A stretch of DNA of 12,232 nt from JAZNOQ01 sp045589215 (GTDB lineage: Bacteria > Bacillota > Clostridia > Oscillospirales > CAG-272): assembly GCA_045589215.1 (NCBI GenBank), contig JAZNOQ010000001.1, positions 1 through 12,232 on the forward strand, read 5' to 3'. The notes under the pieces were generated by a model, which did not search any database, was not told the origin of the DNA, and saw only the letters and a program-made list of their open reading frames with translations. This document shows positions 7,730 through 12,232 of the stretch, piece by piece. A program made the position numbers and the translations under genes. Numbering within the stretch: the stretch's first letter is position 1; each line of letters begins with the position of its first letter.

Positions 7730-8488
7730 TCAGTCGACCGAGCCGAATCTTTGAAAAGGGAATATACGCCCGATCACGCGTCCGAGAACCCGTCGCTCAT
7801 CCACGAGACCGATCACTTCGCTTCGGCTGTCAGCAGAATTATTTCGGTTGTCTCCCATAACGAAGATATACCCCTCGGGAACATGGTATTCGACGACCTC
7901 CTGCTCGTGATAAAGCCCCGGCTTTGTACCATCATAGTAGGCGTAAGCGGCTTCGTCGACCGCGATCTGATTTCCGTTCTTATCGTATACCGTTATAACG
8001 ATCGACTGCGGATTTGCCTGATAGTGCAGAACCACTCGCTCGCCACCGGTCGCGATGACACGTTTTACAACAGGCTCGTTGAGGATATCTCCCGTTTGAT
8101 GAAAGACAATAATATCCCCACGCTCCGGTTCATAAAAGAGATCTGAGATCAGGAGCTTTTCCTTTTCGTAAAGTGTTTTTTCCATCGACGCTCCGGTCAC
8201 GTCGCAAAGACGTACTCCAAACATAAAGACCAAAAACACGATGCAGATCGAGCAAACGAAAAGCTCAAGATATTCAAACACGTTGCGCGCAAACGATAAG
8301 CAATCCTTTTTCGGGGAAGTAGGAGATTCATCTGCCTCCGTCGAGGTCGCAGAAGAGCTCTCTTGCGTTTCGTCTGGGGTAACAGCATCCGACGCTTCGG
8401 AAGTATCGACCGATGTAGTCTCACCGCCCGAAGAGCCCTCCTCCTGCACAGGAAAAAGCTCAGATTCGTTTTCGTTATTATTACACAT
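7730..8488 (-). CDS. lepB: Signal peptidase I
   Basis: Membrane-bound serine protease that removes signal peptides from exported proteins. It has one transmembrane segment at about 74-94 and an extracytoplasmic catalytic domain. The Ser-Lys dyad is Ser101 in VTGASMEKTL and Lys142 in PVVKRVIATGG. The family box GDNRNNSADSR is at 212-222. The organisation, with one N-terminal anchor and 252 residues, is of the Gram-positive SipS type. Unusually, about 60 cytoplasmic residues precede the anchor and are rich in Glu, Ser, Thr and Asp, so they are strongly acidic and likely disordered; Bacillus homologues have only a short tail there. The ATG at 8486-8488 has GGAG about 12 bases upstream. No internal ATG gives a family-typical start before the anchor, so I keep the long form, though a later alternative start cannot be fully excluded. 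Confidence 0.94.
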   Translation of the reverse strand: MCNNNENESELFPVQEEGSSGGETTSVDTSEASDAVTPDETQESSSATSTEADESPTSPKKDCLSFARNVFEYLELFVCSICIVFLVFMFGVRLCDVTGASMEKTLYEKEKLLISDLFYEPERGDIIVFHQTGDILNEPVVKRVIATGGERVVLHYQANPQSIVITVYDKNGNQIAVDEAAYAYYDGTKPGLYHEQEVVEYHVPEGYIFVMGDNRNNSADSRSEVIGLVDERRVLGRVIGRIFPFQRFGSVD

Positions 8489-8536
8489 AAGTGAACCGTC
8501 TCCGAAATCTAATAGTTTTTTTGAGCGGAAAAGTCT

Positions 8537-9751
8537 TTATCCGCGAATCAAGAGATCAAGCAGCGTGTACCCGTTCGGGATATAAAGTCCTGTCGCGCTC
8601 GCCGTCACTTCATCAAAGGTTTCCGTTCCGTTCTTTTTCTCTTCGGAATCGTAGATGAAGAAGGGAACGGGATCAGACGTGTGCGTCCGAATGCGAAGAG
8701 GCGTCGGATGATCGGGCAGAACCATAACCTTGAAGGGCTCTCCGGATGCCGCCAGGTATTCAAGTATCGGCTTTAAGATCTTACTGTCGATCAGAGATAT
8801 CGAAAGAACCTTGTTTTCAACCTCGGCGCAATGACCGCATTCATCAGGGCCCTCCACGTGAACGTATACAAAATCGCTTCCGTTTCGGAATGCCTCGATT
8901 GCCGCATTCGCTTTTCCTTCGTAGTTGGTGTGTACATTACCCGTTGCACCTTCTACATCAACGACCTCCATTCCCGCGCAAAGACCGATTCCCTTGATCA
9001 GGTCGACTGCAGAAATAACCGTACCCTTGATCCCCCATTTTTCCTTGAAGGAGGGAAGGAAGGGCTTCTTGCCGGGACTCCAAAGCCAGATCGAGTTTGC
9101 AGGACGGAGACCCTTCGCGCGGCGCGCCTCGTTTACGGGATGATGATTTAAAATATCAAAGCTCGCGCGCATAATGTCGTAGAATTCTTTTCCGCCGTTT
9201 TCAACACTCGGGAGATACTCGCGAATGCACTCACCGAGATGGTCGTGCGGACGGCTGAAGGAATAGTGCTCGTCTGCATTCTTCCAAAGAATACAATGAC
9301 GGTAGCTGATTCCCGTATAGAAATGACGCATCTCGTTCCCGAGTTTTTCCTCAAGCGAGCGAATCAAGGCATCAGCCTCCTCGGTCGAGATTTCTCCCGA
9401 CGAGTGATCGAGGATCACCTTGTCATCATAATCCTCACCGTTATCCGAGAGAGTAACGAGATTGCAACGGATCGCAGTATCGTCCTCATCCATCTGAAGC
9501 CCCATGCTTGTTGCTTCAAGCGGAGACCTACCCTTCGAGTAAACCTTGGGATCAAAGGAAAGAATTGCCATATTGGCAGTATCGCTTTCGGGAACCATAC
9601 CGTGCGGTACGTTCAAAACAGTTCCCACGGTAGATACGCGAGCAAGAGTATCCATCGTTTCTTTTTCTGCCGCCTGCATCGGTGTTTTGTTTCCTAGTGC
9701 AGAGATCGGCTCATCTGCCATTCCGTCGGGGATCACAACAAGGTATTTCAT
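8537..9751 (-). CDS. aPGAM-type phosphoglycerate mutase family protein, probable homoserine kinase
   Basis: A 404-residue cytoplasmic metalloenzyme of the alkaline phosphatase superfamily, in the archaeal-type cofactor-independent phosphoglycerate mutase group. Metal and nucleophile residues are visible: Asp9 in VVIPDGMADEP, Ser56 in ESDTAN, Asp303 and His307 in GPDECGH, Asp347-His348 in VLPDHPTP, and His357 in RTHTSDPVPFF. The last block and the NSIWLWSPGKKP segment (about 219-230) resemble the subfamily that TIGRFAM named 'proposed homoserine kinase', thought to make O-phosphohomoserine where the classical GHMP-kinase ThrB is missing. Threonine synthase, the next enzyme in that pathway, ends the same gene run. 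The alternative is a true phosphoglycerate mutase. The ATG at 9749-9751 follows AAGGATGTGA. It is first in its transcript, with a promoter at 9851-9879 and a structured leader. Confidence 0.9.
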   Translation of the reverse strand: MKYLVVIPDGMADEPISALGNKTPMQAAEKETMDTLARVSTVGTVLNVPHGMVPESDTANMAILSFDPKVYSKGRSPLEATSMGLQMDEDDTAIRCNLVTLSDNGEDYDDKVILDHSSGEISTEEADALIRSLEEKLGNEMRHFYTGISYRHCILWKNADEHYSFSRPHDHLGECIREYLPSVENGGKEFYDIMRASFDILNHHPVNEARRAKGLRPANSIWLWSPGKKPFLPSFKEKWGIKGTVISAVDLIKGIGLCAGMEVVDVEGATGNVHTNYEGKANAAIEAFRNGSDFVYVHVEGPDECGHCAEVENKVLSISLIDSKILKPILEYLAASGEPFKVMVLPDHPTPLRIRTHTSDPVPFFIYDSEEKKNGTETFDEVTASATGLYIPNGYTLLDLLIRG

Positions 9752-9787
9752 AGTTCGTCACATCCTTATGTAATGGAAAAATCATAT

Positions 9788-9844
9788 TATTCGGCATATG
9801 CGCGTTTCTCGCGCGAAGAATGAATCGATTCTCCACACCGAATA
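9788..9844 (-). other. Predicted structured 5' leader of the long minus-strand gene run
   Basis: An outer stem TATTCGG/CCGAATA (9838-9844 with 9788-9794, 7 pairs) encloses two hairpins: AGAAT/ATTCT (9828-9832 with 9817-9821, 6-base loop) and GCGCG/CGCGC (9810-9814 with 9800-9804, 5-base loop). Together they form a three-way junction. The outer stem starts about where the promoter at 9851-9879 would begin the RNA. There is no T-run after any stem, and no T-box or known riboswitch sequence is recognised. It could be a 5' stabiliser or an unknown control element. Confidence 0.4.
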
Positions 9845-9850
9845 CATTAT

Positions 9851-9879
9851 AGTATAACACAAATAGACTCTTGATACAA
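9851..9879 (-). promoter_or_regulatory. Sigma-A-type promoter for the seven-gene minus-strand run
   Basis: Minus-strand -35 TTGTAT (9874-9879), a 17-base spacer and -10 TATACT (9851-9856). A second overlapping -10-like TATAAT (9846-9851) follows. Transcription would start near 9840-9844, about 90 bases before the aPGAM-family ATG. No comparably strong promoter was seen in the short gaps (22-48 bases, one overlap) between the downstream genes. Confidence 0.7.
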
Positions 9880-9932
9880 GAGCTGAACGAAAAAAAGTAT
9901 AAAAATTTACAAAATGATATGAACAGAACGTC

Positions 9933-9961
9933 TTGAAAAGCGACGGTTCATATGGTATAGT
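9933..9961 (+). promoter_or_regulatory. Promoter for the membrane-anchored protein gene at 9996
   Basis: Plus-strand -35 TTGAAA (9933-9938), a 17-base spacer and -10 TATAGT (9956-9961). The start point would be near 9968, leaving a leader of about 28 bases with the ribosome binding site. The -10 region lies within TCATATGGTATAG (9948-9960), which also occurs upstream of spoIIID. Within it, CATATGGTA also fits the CATANNNTA -10 pattern of mother-cell sigma factors, so which sigma factor uses this site is open. Confidence 0.65.
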
Positions 9962-9995
9962 ATACTCAAACGACCAAAAAGGAAGGAAAATAGCG

Positions 9996-10658
9996 ATGCC
10001 AAATACCGAAACTCATATAAAAAAAAGCATTCTCGCCGTTATGATCTCGATAGCGGCATTCCTCTTGGTATTGATCTTACTCATACAAGTTCTTACCAAA
10101 TGCACGGGGGATCCCTCGAATAACACTTCCGAAACAACAAACTACACAACCACACTGAAATTTTCGGATGAATACGTCACCGACAAAGAAAGCTTTGAAG
10201 CAGACGAAAAATACTTTACTTTCGACAGAACGGTCTATTTCTACGATCCGCAAACGGGTGTAACAGAGGGAATCGAAGAAGGGAATTACGAGACCTTCGG
10301 TCCGTGTGCAGAGCTTCTCTGTAGGATGATCGAATCGATCATTGCAGGAGACGCGGAAACGTATAAGGTTTTTTTCAGCGACATCTATTTTGAGGAAAAC
10401 GAGAAAAAAACTGAGTTCAGTATGCAAAAGCTCTACGATATTCTGATTTCAGAGTACTCCGAAGCGGAGGAGACTTCCGACAACGGATCGACCTACAAGG
10501 AATATATATACGAGGTCAAATACAAAATCAGAAACAACAATGGCTCCTTCCGCTCGGACGTCGACAGCGACAAGATCCGCACACAGTATTTTCTGATCAC
10601 CAACCGAAGCGGGCAACTATTGATTGATGGGATTTACACCTATGACTCCTTCCGCTAA
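9996..10658 (+). CDS. Unrecognised membrane-anchored protein with acidic extracytoplasmic domain
   Basis: I do not recognise this 220-residue protein. One strongly hydrophobic segment at about 11-34 (ILAVMISIAAFLLVLILLI) follows a short basic N-terminus, so it is probably anchored with the remainder outside. The sequence LTKC after it is a poor lipobox, so it is unlikely to be a lipoprotein. A Ser/Thr/Asn-rich linker (about 38-55) leads to an acidic domain at about 60-220. There, an alternation of helix (ELLCRMIESIIAGDAETYKVFF) and strands (YKEYIYEVKYKI, TQYFLITNRSGQLLIDGIYTY) is suggestive of an NTF2-like fold, but this is only a visual impression. The start at 9996 is chosen because AAGGAAGGA lies about 8 bases upstream; an in-frame TTG at 9933 falls inside the promoter. 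A strong terminator follows directly, so the gene is monocistronic. Confidence 0.85.
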   Translation: MPNTETHIKKSILAVMISIAAFLLVLILLIQVLTKCTGDPSNNTSETTNYTTTLKFSDEYVTDKESFEADEKYFTFDRTVYFYDPQTGVTEGIEEGNYETFGPCAELLCRMIESIIAGDAETYKVFFSDIYFEENEKKTEFSMQKLYDILISEYSEAEETSDNGSTYKEYIYEVKYKIRNNNGSFRSDVDSDKIRTQYFLITNRSGQLLIDGIYTYDSFR

Positions 10659-10660
10659 TG

Positions 10661-10694
10661 AAAAAGGGCTGTCTTAATAAGACAGCCCTTTTTT
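10661..10694. terminator. Bidirectional intrinsic terminator
   Basis: A perfect 10-pair stem GGGCTGTCTT (10666-10675) with AAGACAGCCC (10679-10688), a 3-base loop, five A's before it (10661-10665) and six T's after it (10689-10694). It therefore works in both directions, ending the plus-strand gene (stop 3 bases earlier) and the convergent minus-strand gene ending at 10715. Confidence 0.95.
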
Positions 10695-10714
10695 GAGATT
10701 TTAATCCGTACAGA

Positions 10715-11152
10715 TCACTTTACGTAAGTATCAATGACCTCTTGTACCCATCCAAGGAAATCAGCAACCTCTTCGGGAGTAACCTTGCCGTTCAGGTTCA
10801 GGAAGCCTGCTGACTTAACGTAGTGGATCTTTTCAGCAACGTTTGTTCCCGCATTCTTCAGCACCGCAACGATCTTCTCGGCAGCCTCAGGTGTACCGTC
10901 GATCACAAGCGCAACGTTTGCAGCCTTCTTCTTGTCAAGCTCTGCGCAGAAACGGCGAACCACGTCATCGGGCTCCTTCTTGACCGTCAGGGCAAGAATA
11001 ACGAGACGTTCCTTGTCGCAGGAGTAAGCCGGGGGAATGATATCAAACGCATTCTTGTTGTCCTTCAAATCGTACTTTTCCACGAATTGCTCGCCGAGTG
11101 CTACGATCTTGGGATTCTTCGCTTTATGAAGATAACGCATTTTAATTGCCAT
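10715..11152 (-). CDS. Flavodoxin-like protein with degenerate flavin loop
   Basis: A 145-residue cytoplasmic protein with an alternating beta-alpha pattern that resembles flavodoxin. A first strand and helix come at about 4-27. A second strand, ERLVILALTVKKEPDDVVRRFCAEL, is at about 48-72 in the place where flavodoxins have 'DLVFLG...P...FL..L'. AANVALVIDG (about 77-86) matches the 'nvALF.t.G' strand. However, the FMN phosphate loop (S/T-x-T-G-N-T) is replaced by HKAKNPK at about 9-15, so flavin binding is doubtful. The ATG at 11150-11152 follows AGGAGGAA; MRYL four codons later is a possible alternative start. It has its own promoter and shares a terminator with the convergent gene. Function is unknown; the fold assignment is inference from sequence pattern. 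Confidence 0.85.
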   Translation of the reverse strand: MAIKMRYLHKAKNPKIVALGEQFVEKYDLKDNKNAFDIIPPAYSCDKERLVILALTVKKEPDDVVRRFCAELDKKKAANVALVIDGTPEAAEKIVAVLKNAGTNVAEKIHYVKSAGFLNLNGKVTPEEVADFLGWVQEVIDTYVK

Positions 11153-11184
11153 AATGAAGTTCCTCCTAAAATATTAGATAGTTT

Positions 11185-11193
11185 ATTATAACA
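11185..11193 (-). promoter_or_regulatory. Extended -10 promoter for the flavodoxin-like gene
   Basis: On the minus strand TGTTATAAT: a perfect TATAAT -10 (11185-11190) with the TGN extension (11191-11193). No good -35 lies 17 bases upstream (CCCTCT), which the extended -10 can compensate for. The start would be near 11178, about 25 bases before the ATG, and the leader includes AGGAGGAA. Confidence 0.65.
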
Positions 11194-11426
11194 CATTTTG
11201 CTTCTTAAGAGGGAACATTTTTGATTTTTTTCGAATTTTGGTGAATTGCACAAATTGAACGCATTGTTTTGGATATTCTGTCCATTGCCAAAGGAGAAAA
11301 CGGTGTGTTAAAATGATTGTATAAGAATTATCTCCTCATAAAGCCTGATAAGTTTTTTCAAATGGGGAAAAAGAGCCGATCACAAAAAGCTTCGGAAAAT
11401 GATTGATCAGAAAAAAAGAGGAATAA

Positions 11427-11452
11427 TTATACAAAATACAAATTTTGTATAA
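11427..11452. repeat. 11-base inverted repeat (possible operator or hairpin)
   Basis: TTATACAAAAT (11427-11437) is perfectly inverted as ATTTTGTATAA (11442-11452) around the 4-base centre ACAA. The AT-rich arms with no T-tail look more like a DNA-binding site or weak hairpin than a terminator. It touches the nested terminator hairpin. No adjacent gene has its promoter here on visible evidence. Confidence 0.6.
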
Positions 11453-11498
11453 AAATGGGCACAAAAAACATCCTTTTGGATGCTCTTATGCCCATTTT
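11452..11498 (-). terminator. Nested hairpin terminator after spoIIID
   Basis: An inner minus-strand stem CATCC/GGATG (11478-11482 with 11469-11473, loop AAAA, extended by a G-T wobble) is followed by six T's (11463-11468), a standard intrinsic terminator 27 bases after the spoIIID stop. It is enclosed by a second perfect 10-pair stem, AAAATGGGCA/TGCCCATTTT (11452-11461 with 11489-11498). On the plus strand the outer stem ends in TTTT and could end transcription arriving from the left. Confidence 0.75.
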
Positions 11499-11508
11499 AC
11501 CCGTATTT

Positions 11509-11820
11509 TCAGTTTTCTTCCTTGCGATCTTCCTTCTCGCCCTGATATTTCCTACGTGTTGCCTCTCCGCCGCGCAAATGCCGCTCCTGCTTGTTTACTT
11601 CGAGAATCTCCCGTACCTGTGCATACATACTCGGGTTGACTCGCCTCAGAATTTCCGTCACGTCTTTATGTACAGTGCTTTTACTGATCCCAAATTTTTG
11701 CGCTGCCGCACGTACCGTTGCATTATGCTCAATGATGTACGAACCGAGGACCACACATCGATCACGCCCCGTGGATCTGTCCTCCTTGATCTCTCCATGC
11801 TCGACGGATATATAAATCAT
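11509..11820 (-). CDS. spoIIID: Sporulation transcription factor SpoIIID
   Basis: Small DNA-binding regulator of the mother cell during endospore formation. In Bacillus it activates and represses sigma-E genes and helps bring on sigma-K. The 103 residues compare with 93 in B. subtilis; the extra length is a charged C-terminal tail. The helix-turn-helix lies at about 34-55 (ATVRAAAQKFGISKSTVHKDV, with SKSTVHKDV as recognition helix). It is followed by the hallmark NPSMYAQVREILEVNKQERHLRGGEATRRKYQ (62-93), whose basic end also contacts DNA in the known structure. The ATG at 11818-11820 is chosen because AGGAGG lies 6-7 bases upstream; an in-frame upstream ATG at 11883 gives a non-family extension. 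Divergent from the methyltransferase gene at 11926. Its presence implies the organism sporulates or descends from a sporulator. Confidence 0.96.
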   Translation of the reverse strand: MIYISVEHGEIKEDRSTGRDRCVVLGSYIIEHNATVRAAAQKFGISKSTVHKDVTEILRRVNPSMYAQVREILEVNKQERHLRGGEATRRKYQGEKEDRKEEN

Positions 11821-11858
11821 GGAATACCTCCTATAGACACTCCGTTCAGATTTCCTTG

Positions 11859-11871
11859 CTATACCATATGA
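11859..11871 (-). promoter_or_regulatory. Likely -10 region of the spoIIID promoter
   Basis: The minus-strand 13-mer TCATATGGTATAG is placed 38 bases before the spoIIID ATG. CATATGGT fits the CATANNNT core of sigma-E/sigma-K -10 elements, which would agree with spoIIID being a sigma-E gene in Bacillus. A -35 is not clear: only ACTAAA stands at the right distance. The identical 13-mer occurs at 9948-9960 on the plus strand. Confidence 0.45.
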
Positions 11872-11925
11872 CCGACTGTACATATTTAGTACCGAACTAC
11901 CGATTTCAAACGAAAGGATTTTTCA

Positions 11926-12232
11926 GTGAATAGCGATCTTTTTACCAAAAGCATCCAAGAAAATGATGAAAGCGTTCTTTTTGAGGGTATGACCTCCATA
12001 TCTGCCCTAATCGAGACGATTTCCTCCGGAAGAAGCGACCGTAGGATCCAAACGATCTTTTTTGATAGATCCAGATTATACAAAAAAAATCGCGAGTATC
12101 GGTTCCTTGATGCCAAATCGAAGGAGCTCGGTTTTCCTCTATCTCTGATCTCCTCCGACGAGCTTTCCAAAATGGCAAACGGCACCACCCATGGCGGCGT
12201 GGTCGCAGTCGCAACGCCGCGTACCTATCCCC
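11926..12232 (+). CDS. SpoU/TrmH-family rRNA/tRNA 2'-O-methyltransferase, N-terminal part
   Basis: First 102 codons of a gene cut by the right edge. It starts with GTG at 11926, preceded by AAAGGA about 8 bases away; no in-frame ATG fits. The visible part matches the substrate-binding domain that precedes the SPOUT catalytic domain in RlmB-like enzymes: VLFEGMTSISALIETI (about 17-32), a strand-helix alternation, then ISSDELSKMANGTTHGGVVAVATPRTY (about 75-101), where family members have L..l....HQGVVA. Such enzymes methylate ribose 2'-OH of a guanosine in rRNA or tRNA using S-adenosylmethionine. The catalytic domain with its knot is outside the window, so RlmB versus another family member cannot be decided. 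The HGG in place of the usual HQG is a small deviation. The gene is divergent from spoIIID across a 105-base gap. Confidence 0.85.
   Translation, partial: MNSDLFTKSIQENDESVLFEGMTSISALIETISSGRSDRRIQTIFFDRSRLYKKNREYRFLDAKSKELGFPLSLISSDELSKMANGTTHGGVVAVATPRTYP

Larger units (their letters stand above)
11194..11508. other. AT-rich intergenic region without a supported gene
   Basis: No open reading frame with a ribosome binding site is seen on either strand. The stretch holds a possible plus-strand promoter (TTGCCA 11285-11290, 18 bases, TAAAAT 11309-11314) and the inverted pair AGGAGA/TCTCCT (11292-11297 and 11331-11336). At the right end are a perfect palindrome (11427-11452) and the nested hairpin downstream of spoIIID (11452-11498). 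A 26-codon minus-strand frame starting near 11285 lacks a ribosome binding site. A small plus-strand RNA is possible but not shown. Confidence 0.5.

Noticed and set aside
9752..9850. T-box or amino acid riboswitch before the putative threonine operon
   Set aside because: The leader is only about 90 bases and has neither the conserved T-box sequence nor a terminator/antiterminator pair.
11208..11285. 26-codon minus-strand reading frame in the spoIIID/flavodoxin gap
   Set aside because: There is no ribosome binding site (the upstream sequence is pyrimidine-rich), and it runs into the promoter of the flavodoxin-like gene.
11455..11871. 138-codon plus-strand frame over spoIIID
   Set aside because: It begins inside the nested terminator and is the complement of spoIIID. 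Its hydrophobic start is produced by the antisense of a charged tail.
1..12232. Mobile elements, CRISPR arrays, tRNA or rRNA genes, defence systems
   Set aside because: No transposase or integrase, no spaced direct repeats, and no cloverleaf or rRNA sequence were recognised. All long frames belong to housekeeping, sporulation or small unknown genes.

Overview
The window looks like ordinary chromosome from a spore-forming Firmicute, most likely a clostridial gut-type bacterium. Four things point there: a clear SpoIIID sporulation regulator, a DUF1540 cysteine-rich protein, the signal peptidase - RbgA - RNase HII - YraN gene order typical of Firmicutes, and GGAGG-type ribosome binding sites with sigma-A-like promoters. 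Base composition is even throughout, and I see no phage, insertion sequence, CRISPR array, tRNA or rRNA. Species assignment is not possible by eye.

Left part (1-3180): on the minus strand, trigger factor (tig) is followed by the start of clpP, which runs off the left edge. This is a protein-folding and proteolysis pair with a hairpin-rich spacer and a good promoter before tig. Upstream of tig is a minus-strand calcineurin-like metallophosphoesterase. It is divergent from a small plus-strand DUF1540 gene that ends in an intrinsic terminator.

Centre (3182-9880): a long minus-strand gene run with short gaps and one clear promoter at 9851-9879. In transcription order it holds an alkaline-phosphatase-superfamily aPGAM-type enzyme (candidate homoserine kinase), signal peptidase I, RbgA ribosome-assembly GTPase, RNase HII, YraN, an M19 dipeptidase and threonine synthase. 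If the first gene is a homoserine kinase, the run opens and closes with the last two steps of threonine synthesis, with secretion, ribosome and nucleic-acid housekeeping genes between them. The leader of the first gene can fold into a three-way-junction shape that begins about where transcription should start.

Right part (9930-12232): a plus-strand gene for an unrecognised membrane-anchored protein converges on a minus-strand flavodoxin-like protein, and they share a bidirectional terminator. A gene-poor AT-rich stretch follows, with palindromes and a nested hairpin terminator. Then comes minus-strand spoIIID, divergent from the start of a plus-strand SpoU/TrmH-family 2'-O-methyltransferase that begins with GTG and is cut by the right edge. 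The same 13-base sequence lies at the expected -10 position upstream of both spoIIID and the unknown membrane protein, which hints at shared sporulation control.

I found no convincing new multi-gene system. The points most worth checking are the homoserine kinase candidate, the shared 13-mer, and the structured leader.
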